Shown piece after piece: positions 22,429 to 32,775 of a stretch of 39,195 bases of DNA. The stretch lies in assembly GCA_900322035.1 (NCBI GenBank), contig ONYL01000033.1, positions 1 through 39,195 of the forward strand, given 5' to 3'. Under the pieces are notes generated by a model. The model searched no databases and had not been told where the DNA came from. It was given only the letters and a program-made list of their open reading frames with translations. The translations under genes were made by a program, and so were the position numbers. This DNA comes from an uncultured Prevotella sp. (GTDB taxonomy: Bacteria; Bacteroidota; Bacteroidia; Bacteroidales; Bacteroidaceae). Positions within the stretch are counted from its first letter, which is position 1; the number at the start of each line of letters is the position of its first letter.

Positions 22429-25167
22429 ATGCAAAAAAGACTACAGATTACCGGATGGTTAGCCCTACTTGTCAGCGCGCCCCTGCAAGCGCAGGTAAGT
22501 TCACATATAGAGAGCGACTCACTACATTTAGGTTCTATAGACATCGTTACCGAAAACCGGATGAACAAGGGACTGATTAACAACGCCCTCAACGCGCTGA
22601 GCGGGCAGGCTGCCGGAGTCAACGTGGCATCCAACGGTGCCGACCGCATGGCCATGCTCTCCAGTGTGCGCGTGCGTGGTACCACATCGCTAACCGGAGG
22701 CAACGACCCACTCGTCATCATCGACGGCGTAAACTCTGACCTCGCCACCCTGTCGAGCGTATACCCTGCCGACATCGAGAGTTTCACAATCCTCAAGAAT
22801 GCCGCCGAAACAGCACAATATGGGTCGCGCGGTGCGTCAGGCGTAATTGAGGTGAAGACGAAACATGGCCACGGAGGACAGTTTCACATTTCCTACGACG
22901 GCAACGTGGGACTCGACGCAGCCTATAAGCGAGTGAAGATGTTGGATGCTGCGGGTTATGTAAGTTTGGCGCAAGCGTTGGGCGTCGACTACAACGACGG
23001 CGGCTACAGCACCAACTTTCAAAAGGAAATCTCGCGAACGGGATTTGTCCAAAATCATCATATCGCCTTCTCTGGTGGCAGCGAAAAGAGCAACTACAGG
23101 GCATCGATAGGCGTAATGGACCACAATACCGTCATCAAGACCAACGACTACGTCAACTTTGTCGCCAAGTTCGACCTGTCCCAAATGGCCTTCAATGATT
23201 TTCTGAAAGTAGATCTTGGCGCCTTTGGCAGCACATCGAGCACGCACGGCATCTTCGACGAGCAAAAACTATTCTACTCAGCCTGTGCGCAAAATCCAAC
23301 GTTCACCTACTACCCTACATCGAACGGCAGCTGGCAAAAGAACTCTACGGCCAGCCAAATCAATCCTCCCGACGCACTCCTCAACGAACGCAATAATGAG
23401 AAAATGCAGAACTTCAACACCCATCTGCATGTCGACTTCGACTTGGACAAGCTGTTCCGGCCCAGCTTCTGTAGTCACAACAGCCTCCACCTGACCCTCT
23501 TCGGCAGCTATAGCTACAGCAATACCGAGAAAGACCAGTTTTTCCCCACCTGGGTCTGGGGGCAGGGACAAGCCTATCGCGGAAATATGAAAACTGACGA
23601 CTGGCTCGCCAACGCTATGCTCACCTTCAGCCGCAAAGCCGGAATCCATGAGCTGAAGATGACACTCATGGGGGAATACCAAAAGACAAAACGTGACGGG
23701 TTCTGGACGACCGTGAAGGGATTCACCGACAACGGCGTGAGCTACCACAATCTCGATGCTGGCAGCATCCGCCCCTATGGAGGCACCGGCTCCAAATATA
23801 ACGATCCCGCGCTGGCCTCCGTGATGGCAAGCCTCAACTATACCCTGCTCGACCGGTATGCCCTCGCCCTGACCCTGCGCGACGACGGCAGTAACATGGT
23901 CGGACGCGACAACCGATGGGGACTGTTCCCCTCTGTCTCGCTGTCGTGGGACATGCTGAAAGACCTCCGGTCGGCCAACCTACTGACCGGCAAAGCGGAC
24001 CGCACGTTGACCATGCTCAAGCTACGCACAGGCTACGGGCTCACGGGCAACCTTGACGCTGTTACCTCCTACTACACCAGGAATCTGATGAGCGCCGTCG
24101 GCGTCGTCAACTACAACGGCTCACCAACAGTGACGATGGGCATGACACGCAACTACAATCCCGACCTGAAATGGGAAACCCGGTCGACATTCAACATCGG
24201 CGTGGATATGGGACTGTTCGCCAACCGCATCGTGATGACGGCAGAATATTATACGTCGAGGACTCACGACATGCTCTATGAGTACGATGTGCCCACCCCA
24301 CCCTATCCCTACAACAAGCTGTTGGCCAACATCGGCAAGATGAGCAACTCGGGCTTTGAGCTCGGCATGGGAATCACACCCATCCAAAAGCACGACATGG
24401 AACTCAACATCAACGTCAACGTAGCCTGGCAACGCACAAAACTGCTCTCGCTTTCGGGCGACTACAACGGCACCTACATGACGGCATCGCAATATACCGC
24501 CATCGGCAGTCTCAACGGCGCAGGCTTCCACGGTGGCAACAACAACATCGTCTACCAAATCGTGGGCCAGCCATTGGGCGTGTTCTATCTGCCCCACTGC
24601 ACCGGACTGACCCGTAACGCCGACGGCAGCTACAGCTATGCCATCGCCGACCTCAACCACAACGGTGCCGTAAATATCGAGGACGGTGGCGACCGCTACG
24701 TGGCCGGACAGGCCACGCCCAAGGTGACACTCGGCTCCAACATCTCGCTGCGCTATAAGGACTTCGACATCTCGCTGCAAATGAACGGGGCTTTCGGACA
24801 CAAGATCTACAACGGCACCGCACTGAGCTACATGAACATGTCGAGCTTCCCCGACTACAATGTCATGGCCGAAGCCCCCGGGCGCAACATCAAGGACCAG
24901 ACGGCCACCGACTACTGGCTGGAGAAAGGCGACTATCTCAACTTCGACTACCTCACCGTGGGCTGGAACGTGCCGCTTAAAAGCTCCAAGTGCGTCAGTG
25001 CCCTGCGCCTGTCATGCTCGGTCAACAATCTCGCCACCATCACCTCTTATAGCGGCATCACGCCGATGATCAACAGCTATGTGGTCAACAACACCCTCGG
25101 CATCGACGACAAACGCTCCTACCCCGCCTACCGCACTTATAGCCTGTCAGTGAGTATTTCGTTCTAA
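22429..25167 (+). CDS. SusC/RagA-family TonB-dependent outer-membrane transporter, short form
   Basis: 912 aa with a signal peptide (MQKRLQITGWLALLVSAPLQAQ, cleavage near residue 22), a plug domain (about 40-150, with VRVRGTTSLTGGNDPLVIIDGV and QYGSRGASGVIEVKTK) and a long beta-barrel ending in a terminal Phe (SVSISF). It lacks the CarboxypepD_reg-like N-terminal domain and the STN domain that SusC proteins usually carry; the mature protein goes almost straight into the plug. I chose the ATG at 22429 because the signal peptide starts there; a TTG 13 codons upstream also opens the frame. It imports oligosaccharide-sized ligands with the SusD lipoprotein encoded 15 bp downstream. Confidence 0.92.
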   Translation: MQKRLQITGWLALLVSAPLQAQVSSHIESDSLHLGSIDIVTENRMNKGLINNALNALSGQAAGVNVASNGADRMAMLSSVRVRGTTSLTGGNDPLVIIDGVNSDLATLSSVYPADIESFTILKNAAETAQYGSRGASGVIEVKTKHGHGGQFHISYDGNVGLDAAYKRVKMLDAAGYVSLAQALGVDYNDGGYSTNFQKEISRTGFVQNHHIAFSGGSEKSNYRASIGVMDHNTVIKTNDYVNFVAKFDLSQMAFNDFLKVDLGAFGSTSSTHGIFDEQKLFYSACAQNPTFTYYPTSNGSWQKNSTASQINPPDALLNERNNEKMQNFNTHLHVDFDLDKLFRPSFCSHNSLHLTLFGSYSYSNTEKDQFFPTWVWGQGQAYRGNMKTDDWLANAMLTFSRKAGIHELKMTLMGEYQKTKRDGFWTTVKGFTDNGVSYHNLDAGSIRPYGGTGSKYNDPALASVMASLNYTLLDRYALALTLRDDGSNMVGRDNRWGLFPSVSLSWDMLKDLRSANLLTGKADRTLTMLKLRTGYGLTGNLDAVTSYYTRNLMSAVGVVNYNGSPTVTMGMTRNYNPDLKWETRSTFNIGVDMGLFANRIVMTAEYYTSRTHDMLYEYDVPTPPYPYNKLLANIGKMSNSGFELGMGITPIQKHDMELNINVNVAWQRTKLLSLSGDYNGTYMTASQYTAIGSLNGAGFHGGNNNIVYQIVGQPLGVFYLPHCTGLTRNADGSYSYAIADLNHNGAVNIEDGGDRYVAGQATPKVTLGSNISLRYKDFDISLQMNGAFGHKIYNGTALSYMNMSSFPDYNVMAEAPGRNIKDQTATDYWLEKGDYLNFDYLTVGWNVPLKSSKCVSALRLSCSVNNLATITSYSGITPMINSYVVNNTLGIDDKRSYPAYRTYSLSVSISF

Positions 25168-25182
25168 ACCCTCCATACAGAT

Positions 25183-26826
25183 ATGAAAGCTATCAAAACG
25201 TTCTGCCTCTTCCTCTGCCTGCCGCTTCTCACCGCGTGCCTCGACGAAACCCCAAAAGGACAGCTCGACGAAAAGCAGGCCTACGCCACCGCCACGGCAC
25301 TCTATATCAACGCCGTGGCATCCCTCTACAACTATATCGGCGGCAGCAACGACAGCCAGGGACTGCAAGGCACCTACCGCGGAGTCTACGACTACAACAC
25401 CTTCACTACCGACGAGGCCATCATCCCCATCCGCGGCGGCGACTGGTACGACGGCGGATTCTGGCAGCACCTCTACCGCCACGAATGGACGGCCGACGAC
25501 GAGGCCCTCTACGACACCTGGTCCTACCTCTACAAGGTGGTCGTGCTCTGCAACCGCTCCCTGTCGGTCATCGACAGCCACAAGCATCTGCTCACTGCCA
25601 CACAGCTCAGCCAATACACCGCCGAGGTCAGGGCCGTGAGGGCACTCTTTTATTATGAACTGCTCGACCTCTTTGCCAGCGTGCCCATCGACACGGTCTA
25701 TTCCACACCGCTCGAAGACGTGAGGCCGGCCCCGCGCTCAGAGGTCTTTCGCTTCGTGGTGAGCGAGTTGCAGCAGACGGCCACGCTGTTGGCCAGGGAG
25801 CGCAGCAACAGCGAGGGCAACTACTACGGCCGCGTCACACGCCCCGTGGCCTGGTTTCTCCTGGCCCGGCTGGCCCTCAACGCGGAAGTCTACTGCGATG
25901 ACGACTGGACCGACGGCCACCGCCCCGATGGAAGCAAGATCTTCTTCAATGTCGACGGCCGACAGCTCAACGCCTGGCAAACCTGTGAGGCCTACGTCGA
26001 CAGCCTGACAGCCTTTGGCTACCGCCTCGCCGACGACTACGCCTCCAATTTCGCCGTACACAACGAGACCTCAGTGGAGAACATCTTCACCATCCCCATG
26101 GACAAGCAACTCTACACCAACGAGTTTAAGAACCTCTTCCGCTCCCGCCACTACAACCACGGCGGAGCCTTGGGCATGGACGCCGAAAACGGATCGTGCG
26201 CCACACTGTATGCCGTGAGAGCCTACGGCTACGGCACCGACTCAGTGGACAGCCGATGGGCCATCAACTTCTTTGCCGACACCGTGAGCGTCGACGGCCA
26301 CATCGTGAGCCTCGACAACGGGCAGCCACTCATCTATCAACCCCTCGCCGTGGCCATAAACCTCACAGGCAATGAATATGAGAAGACCGGCGGTGCACGC
26401 ATGTCGAAGTACGAGATCGACCGCACGGCCTACAGTGACGGAAAACTACAAAACAACGACATCGTTCTGTTCCGTTATGCCGATGCCCTGCTCATGAAGG
26501 CAGAAGCCAAAGTGAGAGACGGCGGCGACGGATCGGCCGAGCTCAACAGCGTGCGCCGACGCGTGGGAATGCCCAGCCGGCCGGCCACGCTCGACAACAT
26601 CCTTCAAGAGCGGCTTCTGGAACTCATGTGGGAGGGATGCCGGCGCCCCGACCTCATTCGCTTTGGACGGTTCGGCCAGTCGTACGACATCCGTCAGGCG
26701 CTCCCCAACGAAGACAAGGGCTATACCACGGTGTTCCCCATCCCCACAAAGGCCATCAACCTCAACGGCAACCTGAAGGACAATGGAGCAAAACAAAAGG
26801 TATATTGCCCAAAGAACCGTAATTAA
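25183..26826 (+). CDS. SusD/RagB-family surface lipoprotein
   Basis: 547 aa with a lipoprotein signal; LLTAC places the lipidated Cys at residue 19. It has the SusD tetratricopeptide scaffold, with the characteristic region VRAVRALFYYELLDLFASVPID and the C-terminal EERLLELMWEGCRRPDLIRFGRF-type block (ILQERLLELMWEGCRRPDLIRFGRF). It caps the SusC barrel at the cell surface and binds glycan. It is the partner of the SusC gene 15 bp upstream. The ligand is not readable from sequence. Confidence 0.94.
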   Translation: MKAIKTFCLFLCLPLLTACLDETPKGQLDEKQAYATATALYINAVASLYNYIGGSNDSQGLQGTYRGVYDYNTFTTDEAIIPIRGGDWYDGGFWQHLYRHEWTADDEALYDTWSYLYKVVVLCNRSLSVIDSHKHLLTATQLSQYTAEVRAVRALFYYELLDLFASVPIDTVYSTPLEDVRPAPRSEVFRFVVSELQQTATLLARERSNSEGNYYGRVTRPVAWFLLARLALNAEVYCDDDWTDGHRPDGSKIFFNVDGRQLNAWQTCEAYVDSLTAFGYRLADDYASNFAVHNETSVENIFTIPMDKQLYTNEFKNLFRSRHYNHGGALGMDAENGSCATLYAVRAYGYGTDSVDSRWAINFFADTVSVDGHIVSLDNGQPLIYQPLAVAINLTGNEYEKTGGARMSKYEIDRTAYSDGKLQNNDIVLFRYADALLMKAEAKVRDGGDGSAELNSVRRRVGMPSRPATLDNILQERLLELMWEGCRRPDLIRFGRFGQSYDIRQALPNEDKGYTTVFPIPTKAINLNGNLKDNGAKQKVYCPKNRN

Positions 26827-26849
26827 AAAAAATAACACAGTAAGAGAAT

Positions 26850-27563
26850 ATGAAAGACAATCAAAAGACAATCATCGCAGCCGCCCTCATAGCCATCGGT
26901 ATCATCATCTTGGGATGCTGTATCCAAAAAGGTCTCGACAGCATAGCTAACAAAGACCATCAAGTGAACGTGAAAGGACTGGCCGAGAAAGAAGTGAAAG
27001 CTGACAAGGTGACGTGGCCCATCGTGTCAAAACAGTTGGGCAACGATCTGCCCGAACTCTATGCCGACATTGCCACCAAGCAGGCCAAGATCAAAGCCTT
27101 CCTCAAGCGCAACGGCATCAGCGACAAGGAAATCCTCATCAACGCCCCATTGGTGACCGACCTCAACGCACAAGACTACGCCTCCAGCCAGAGCAACCTC
27201 TACCGCTACAACGTGACCAGCATCATCACCGTCACCTCAAGACAGGTGGACCGCGTGCGCTCCATCATCGCCCGACAGGGAGAAATGCTGAAGGAGGGCG
27301 TGGCCATCGTCGATGGAGGCTACAACAATCCCGTGGTCTACGAGTACACAGCATTCAAGAAGCTCAAGCCGCTGATGATGAAGGAAGCCATCAAGAATGC
27401 CGAGCAGACAGCCGCGCAATTTGCCGAGAACAGCCAGTCAAAAATCAACAAGATCATCAATGCCGACCAAGGCCAGTTCACCATTGAGGACCGCGACGCC
27501 ACCACGCCCTACATCAAGAAGGTGCGCGTAGTGACATCAGTGACCTACTCGCTGAAGGACTAA
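26850..27563 (+). CDS. SIMPL-domain (DUF541) periplasmic protein
   Basis: 237 aa with one N-terminal hydrophobic segment (residues 7-25) followed by a SIMPL/DUF541 domain: VNVKGLAEKEVKADKVTWPI at the start and PLMMKEAIKNAEQTAAQFAENS in the middle. SIMPL proteins are exported and of unclear function; some affect oxidative stress or signalling. A Cys pair at residues 23-24 (LGCC) is only a poor lipobox. It begins 23 bp after the SusD stop and may be co-transcribed with it, but a role in glycan use is not implied by the family. Confidence 0.88.
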   Translation: MKDNQKTIIAAALIAIGIIILGCCIQKGLDSIANKDHQVNVKGLAEKEVKADKVTWPIVSKQLGNDLPELYADIATKQAKIKAFLKRNGISDKEILINAPLVTDLNAQDYASSQSNLYRYNVTSIITVTSRQVDRVRSIIARQGEMLKEGVAIVDGGYNNPVVYEYTAFKKLKPLMMKEAIKNAEQTAAQFAENSQSKINKIINADQGQFTIEDRDATTPYIKKVRVVTSVTYSLKD

Positions 27564-27606
27564 AAAAAAATTTGCTTAAAGCATGAGGGGCTATACATAT
27601 TTTTTA

Positions 27607-27614
27607 TAATTTTG
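27607..27614 (+). promoter_or_regulatory. -7 box (TAATTTTG) for the ECF sigma gene
   Basis: Matches TAnnTTTG. It excludes the TTG start at 27612, which overlaps the box, and favours the ATG at 27660 or 27636. Confidence 0.6.
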
Positions 27615-27659
27615 CACCTGCATTCTACAACAAGAATGCATGATAAGGTAATAAGGAAT

Positions 27660-28241
27660 ATGCAACAGTCGGAAGTCTTACTCATCCAGCAACTCAGTGA
27701 AGGCGACGAACAAGCCTACAAGGCCGTCTATCGCATGCACTATGCAGTGTTGTGTGCCTATGCCCGCCAATATGTGCCCGACGACGCCGAAGCTGAGAGT
27801 ATCGTAGACGATGTCATCCTCCGCATGTGGGAGATCCGCCAACATCTGCATATTGACCGCTCGCTGCGAAGCTATCTGCTTACTTGCGTTCACAACCGCT
27901 GTATCAACGCTGTAAAGCAACGCAAACTGAATCCTGCCACTATAGGACTGCCCAGCGACGATTTGCTACATGAAAACTCAACAGACTATCCGCTCAACTC
28001 CCTGTTGGAAAAAGAATTGGAGGAGAAAATCCGGGAAGCTGTCGCCTCTTTGCCCGACGACACCCGGCGCGTATTTGTCCTCAGTCGATACGAAGGAAAA
28101 ACCTACGAACAGATTGCCAAGAAGTTGGGCATTTCGGTCAACACCGTAAAATACCATATCAAACGGGCCCTGCGAATGCTCTACAACCGGCTGGAGCCCT
28201 ATCTTTTTATTCTTATGCTGTTCGGAAAAGGACTGCAATAG
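27660..28241 (+). CDS. ECF RNA polymerase sigma factor (Bacteroidetes sigma-70 family)
   Basis: 193 aa from the ATG at 27660, which has an AAGGA just upstream; an in-frame ATG at 27636 is also possible. Region 2 is at about residues 20-85 (EQAYKAVYRMHYAVLCAYARQYV...DDVILRMWEIR) and region 4 at about 125-180 (LPDDTRRVFVLSRYEGKTYEQIAKKLGISVNTVKYHIKRAL). No region 1 or 3, as expected for ECF. It is followed by a FecR anti-sigma and a SusC with STN domain, the standard trans-envelope switch. It probably drives the second SusC/SusD pair and the two glycosidases. Confidence 0.94.
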   Translation: MQQSEVLLIQQLSEGDEQAYKAVYRMHYAVLCAYARQYVPDDAEAESIVDDVILRMWEIRQHLHIDRSLRSYLLTCVHNRCINAVKQRKLNPATIGLPSDDLLHENSTDYPLNSLLEKELEEKIREAVASLPDDTRRVFVLSRYEGKTYEQIAKKLGISVNTVKYHIKRALRMLYNRLEPYLFILMLFGKGLQ

Positions 28242-28264
28242 GAAAATTTTGGAATGGAAAAATA

Positions 28265-28272
28265 TATTTTTG
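28265..28272 (+). promoter_or_regulatory. Possible -7 box (TATTTTTG) for the anti-sigma gene
   Basis: Matches TAnnTTTG in the 109-bp gap between the sigma and FecR genes. The local sequence is AT-rich, so the match could be chance. Confidence 0.45.
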
Positions 28273-28350
28273 CCACATTACAAAAAAAATAATCTTTTTC
28301 ACTACCCTCCCTCTTCGTATTCTTGTCTACTTGGTTAAAAAAAAGGAATT

Positions 28351-29406
28351 ATGAACCAATTGAATCCCAAAATCGAAGAGCTCATCATCGCCCGACTGAG
28401 TGGTACGGCCAGCGAGCAAGGCTATAAAGAATTAGAAGCCTGGCTGAGCGGGTCACCGGAGCATCAATCCATCATGCGCCGATGCCAAGAGATTTGGTTT
28501 GACACAATGGTCGAACATGATACGTCGCGATTCAAGTGGACAAAAGGCTATGCGAAATTCAAACAGCAGATTGAAGCACGCAAAGAAAAAGATGCCACAC
28601 CCCCTGATACAAGTGAAAACGACATCCCCACAATTTCCGACCTACCATCACGCTGGCAGCGAATGGGTGCAGTGCTACGCTATGCAGCAATCGTCATAGC
28701 GATAGTGGGTGTTACTGCAGTTGCCAGTATTTCCATCTTCAGAAACAACTTGACAAAAAGCATGGCCGATATTATGATGAGCGTGCCTAAGGGATCTACC
28801 ATGACGACTTCGCTCCCCGACGGAACGAAGGTATGTCTCAATGGCGGCACTTCTTTAAGATATTCACAAGCTTATGGCATCAACAACCGGAGCGTGACTC
28901 TGTCGGGAGAGGCCTATTTTGACATTGTTCACCATAAAGAAATGCCCTTAGACATCACAGTGGGCACCATGCACATCCGTGATATAGGAACAAAGTTCAA
29001 CATCTCCAACTATCCTGACGACCCTCAAGCCATCGTAACCGTGGATGAAGGCAGTATAGATATCAAGACTACGGCAATTTCAAAAACAATGAGAGTGGTT
29101 GCTGGACAGAAGGCAGTAGTGGACAAGGCATCCGGTGAAGTCAACGTTGCCCCCAAATCATGCGGCGGAGATTCATGGAGCAAAGGCCTGTTGGTGTTCA
29201 AAAACAACACCGTTGAGGAGATTGCGCGACAACTCGAACGCTCGTTTGACGTGACCATCCGTATTCACAGCGCTACCACAGCCCGCAAGCGCTTCTTTGG
29301 AACCTTCTCGCGAAACAGGCAAAACATCAACGACATACTGAATGCCCTCATGGAGACGGGTACCCTGGGCTATGCTATCAACGGTCGCCAGGTGGACATC
29401 TACTGA
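28351..29406 (+). CDS. FecR-family anti-sigma factor
   Basis: 351 aa. A cytoplasmic N-terminal region of about 105 residues precedes one transmembrane helix (about 108-128, LRYAAIVIAIVGVTAVASISIF). The periplasmic FecR domain follows (VPKGSTMTTSLPDGTKVCLNGGTSLRYSQAY...LSGEAYFDIVHHKEMPLDITV), with a C-terminal DUF4974-like segment (LLVFKNNTVEEIARQLERSFDVTIRI). It should hold the upstream sigma factor inactive until the STN domain of the next-gene SusC signals ligand. The order sigma, FecR, SusC is conserved in Bacteroidetes. Confidence 0.95.
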   Translation: MNQLNPKIEELIIARLSGTASEQGYKELEAWLSGSPEHQSIMRRCQEIWFDTMVEHDTSRFKWTKGYAKFKQQIEARKEKDATPPDTSENDIPTISDLPSRWQRMGAVLRYAAIVIAIVGVTAVASISIFRNNLTKSMADIMMSVPKGSTMTTSLPDGTKVCLNGGTSLRYSQAYGINNRSVTLSGEAYFDIVHHKEMPLDITVGTMHIRDIGTKFNISNYPDDPQAIVTVDEGSIDIKTTAISKTMRVVAGQKAVVDKASGEVNVAPKSCGGDSWSKGLLVFKNNTVEEIARQLERSFDVTIRIHSATTARKRFFGTFSRNRQNINDILNALMETGTLGYAINGRQVDIY

Positions 29407-29499
29407 CCACCGGCCATCCACAGCCTGACACAGAATCTCCAAACCTGAACCGCAACATCTTACAACACTTATAATAATCAATTTAACAACAGAACCTAT

Positions 29500-32400
29500 A
29501 TGGCAAAGTACAAACAGCAACTCATGCTAGCCACACTCATCCTATTAGGTGCCAGTGTGGGAGCCAAGGCCCAAAAGGTGAGACTGAATATGAAGTCGAC
29601 CACCATCTCCCAGGCCATGTCAGCCCTTCACAAACAGACAGGCTACTCGTTTGTGTTCAATGCCGATGCCCTGCGCACCGACCGTAAAATCAGCGTTCAT
29701 GCCACTAACCTGCGACAGGCCGTCAACCAGATCATTGACGGATCTGGGCTGGATTACGACATTCGGGATAAGAACATCATCCTCCACAAGAAAGAATCTG
29801 AGGGTTCGGACAACACCCTGAGGCGCACTCAGCAAGCCAAAGGCCGCACTGTCAAAGGCCGTGTTGTCGACTCCAAAGGTGAGCCCGTCATAGGAGCTAC
29901 CATCAAAGTGAAAGGTTCCAACAGCGGAACCATCAGCGACTTAGACGGAAATTTCACCCTCGCCGCTTCTACAGGAGACGTGTTGGAGATCTCGTTCATT
30001 GGCTACTCCAATCAAGAACTAACCTTGGGTAATCAAGTTGACAACCTGCAAGTCAACCTCCTTGAAGACAACCAGCAACTCAACGAAGTGGTTGTCGTAG
30101 GCTATGGAACCATGAAAAGAAGCGACCTCACAGGGTCGGTAAGCGACGTGCGCAGTGAAGACTTCAACAAGGGTCTCGTCACCTCTCCCTCACAGCTCAT
30201 ACAAGGCCGGACGGCCGGTATCAACGTAACCAACAATGGTGGTGAGCCGGGCGGCGGCGTGACGATTCGCGTGCGTGGCTCCAATTCTATCCGGTCGGGC
30301 CAGGATCCCCTCTATGTCATTGATGGTGTCCCCTTGGATGCATCAACCGACCTGCAAGCTACAGGAGGAAGCGTACAGGGTGTAGGCTCATCAAGTTTCA
30401 CAAACCCATTGAACTATCTCAACCCTGATGACATCGAAAGCATTTCTATTTTGAAGGACGCTTCAGCAAGTGCAATTTATGGTTCAAGAGCAGCAAACGG
30501 CGTGATTCTCATCACAACGAAAAAGTCAGCCAAGGGTAAAGCCCAGGTCAGCTATTCGGGAACTGCCACTGTCTCTTATCTGCCCAAGCAGATCGACGTA
30601 CTCTCAGGGCCAGAGTATGTAGCCTTTGCCAAAGAGAAAGGACTGGATCCTGACAACATGGGGTACAACGTCAACTGGCAGGACGAGATATTCCGCACCG
30701 CCTTTTCCCACGACCACAATCTGTCGATTACCGGCGGGACAGAGCATAGCGGCTATCGCGCATCTGTTAACCTGCAAAACAACGACGGCATTATCAAGAA
30801 CTCATACATGAAAAAACTCGTAGGGCGGTTCTATGTCAGACAAGACATCTTGAACAATCGGGTTCATCTCGAAGGAAGCATGACTGCCAGCAGGGTGAAC
30901 CAGCGACGCGCACCTTTAGGAGAGTCGGGCGGCTATGAGGGGGACTTGATCTTCTCTGCTCTGAAAAACAACCCCACTTATCCTATATACAATGAAGACG
31001 GCACCTACTATCAGCATAGCCCATCTGTTCGCAACCCGCTTGCCCTGATCAATCTCATCAACGACAAGACGGTCACAGACAGAATTTTGGCCAACGCCTC
31101 GGCTACTGTAGATATTGTCAAAGGATTAAAATATAAATTCAACTATGCCTACGATTACATGAAGACCAGTCGAAAGGTCACACAGGACAAAGAGTTGACT
31201 TTCCTTGGCAACCTTGGTGAAATGTATATCAACAACATAGAATCCAAGAATTATCTCATCGAGAATTATTTCACTTATAACACGACCTTTGGTAACATCC
31301 ACAAACTCGACTTTCTGTTAGGTCATTCATACCAACGCTACGACGACTATTGGTACAACTTCAGTGAGAATGGATTTAATGTAGACAACATCAATTACCT
31401 CTACAACTTGTCGTTTGGATCCAACTCACAGATCACAGGCACCTCCGACGTTCTGCGCCATGAACTGCAATCGTTCTACGGCCGTATCAATTACAACCTT
31501 ATGGACAAATATTTGTTCACGGCCAATTTCCGTTTCGACGGTTCTACGCGTTTCGGTGAGAACAATAAATATGGATTCTTTCCCTCATTAGCGTTTGCTT
31601 GGAGAATGAGCGAAGAGAAATTCATTCAGAAACTCAATGTATTTGACAACCTCAAGCTCCGACTGGGATATGGTGTCACGGGCAACCAAGAAATTCCCGA
31701 TAAGATCTCAGAGTTGAAACTCGGATCGGTCACGGGAGCTTTCTTAGATGGAAAATCCAGTGTAACGCCAGGCATCACACTTACGCGCACACCTAACCCC
31801 GACTTGAAGTGGGAGAAGACAGACCAATGGAATATCGGCCTTGATTTCGGTGTGCTGCACAATCGACTACGTGGTACATTGGACTGGTATTATAAATCTA
31901 CGCGTGATGTCTTATTACAGACTTACTCTATTTCTCCTGCACCGACGACTACCATGTGGCAAAATGTTCCCGACATGCGCATAGAGAACACAGGTGTCGA
32001 AATTGGTCTTGATGCAGACATCATCTCAACCCGCGACTGGAACTGGACTTTCGGAGCAAACTTCACCACCAACCACAACGAAGTAAAGCGTCTTCCCATG
32101 TCGTATATCACGGTAGGCTCCGGCTCTGGTCCCGGATTGGACGGTTTCCGTTTGCAGCGCATCATGAGCGGCCATGCTATTGGCACATTTTGGGGATACC
32201 ACTTCCTTGGATTTGACGAGAACGGCATCAGCAAGTATGAAACAGACGCCAACGGAAATAAGGTGGAGAAAGTCATCGGCTGTGCTCAACCCGACTTCCT
32301 GCTCAACTTCAATACAACGCTGAGATGGAAGAATCTGGAACTCAGCCTGCAGTTTAACGGAGTTTTCGGCAACGACATCTACAACAACTTGGACAACTGT

Positions 32401-32757
32401 ATCAACACGCTCGCTATCTTCGACAGTGGATACAACATCACCCAGGGAGCACGTTCACTGAAAGAAAGCACTGACGATAATCTCGATTACTCTGACAGAT
32501 ACATCGAAGACGGATCTTACCTCCGCTTATCCAGTGCCACGCTGAGATATACAGTACCTGTAAAACCCAACAGCTGGGTGAAGGGCATTCTGCTATCTCT
32601 CACAGGCAACAATCTATTCTGCATCACGGGCTACAACGGGTATGACCCCGAGGTGGACTCACGCCGAGTAACAGATGGCATTCCAGCCATTGGTATTGGC
32701 TGGACCAACTACCCCATGGCACGCAGCTGGAGCCTGGGTGCAACCATTAACTTCTAA
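29500..32757 (+). CDS. SusC-family TonB-dependent transducer with STN domain
   Basis: 1085 aa: signal peptide (residues 1-25), STN signalling domain (about 28-92, VRLNMKSTTISQAMSALHKQTGYSFVF...), CarboxypepD_reg-like domain (about 118-190, VKGRVVDSKGEPVIGATIKVKGSNSGTISDLDGNF), plug (about 205-345) and beta-barrel ending in Phe (GATINF). The STN domain is what contacts the FecR anti-sigma across the periplasm, so this is the sensing transporter of the locus. It imports the inducing oligosaccharide with the SusD product encoded 18 bp downstream. Confidence 0.95.
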   Translation: MAKYKQQLMLATLILLGASVGAKAQKVRLNMKSTTISQAMSALHKQTGYSFVFNADALRTDRKISVHATNLRQAVNQIIDGSGLDYDIRDKNIILHKKESEGSDNTLRRTQQAKGRTVKGRVVDSKGEPVIGATIKVKGSNSGTISDLDGNFTLAASTGDVLEISFIGYSNQELTLGNQVDNLQVNLLEDNQQLNEVVVVGYGTMKRSDLTGSVSDVRSEDFNKGLVTSPSQLIQGRTAGINVTNNGGEPGGGVTIRVRGSNSIRSGQDPLYVIDGVPLDASTDLQATGGSVQGVGSSSFTNPLNYLNPDDIESISILKDASASAIYGSRAANGVILITTKKSAKGKAQVSYSGTATVSYLPKQIDVLSGPEYVAFAKEKGLDPDNMGYNVNWQDEIFRTAFSHDHNLSITGGTEHSGYRASVNLQNNDGIIKNSYMKKLVGRFYVRQDILNNRVHLEGSMTASRVNQRRAPLGESGGYEGDLIFSALKNNPTYPIYNEDGTYYQHSPSVRNPLALINLINDKTVTDRILANASATVDIVKGLKYKFNYAYDYMKTSRKVTQDKELTFLGNLGEMYINNIESKNYLIENYFTYNTTFGNIHKLDFLLGHSYQRYDDYWYNFSENGFNVDNINYLYNLSFGSNSQITGTSDVLRHELQSFYGRINYNLMDKYLFTANFRFDGSTRFGENNKYGFFPSLAFAWRMSEEKFIQKLNVFDNLKLRLGYGVTGNQEIPDKISELKLGSVTGAFLDGKSSVTPGITLTRTPNPDLKWEKTDQWNIGLDFGVLHNRLRGTLDWYYKSTRDVLLQTYSISPAPTTTMWQNVPDMRIENTGVEIGLDADIISTRDWNWTFGANFTTNHNEVKRLPMSYITVGSGSGPGLDGFRLQRIMSGHAIGTFWGYHFLGFDENGISKYETDANGNKVEKVIGCAQPDFLLNFNTTLRWKNLELSLQFNGVFGNDIYNNLDNCINTLAIFDSGYNITQGARSLKESTDDNLDYSDRYIEDGSYLRLSSATLRYTVPVKPNSWVKGILLSLTGNNLFCITGYNGYDPEVDSRRVTDGIPAIGIGWTNYPMARSWSLGATINF

Positions 32758-32775
32758 ATTAAAACCGAACGAACA

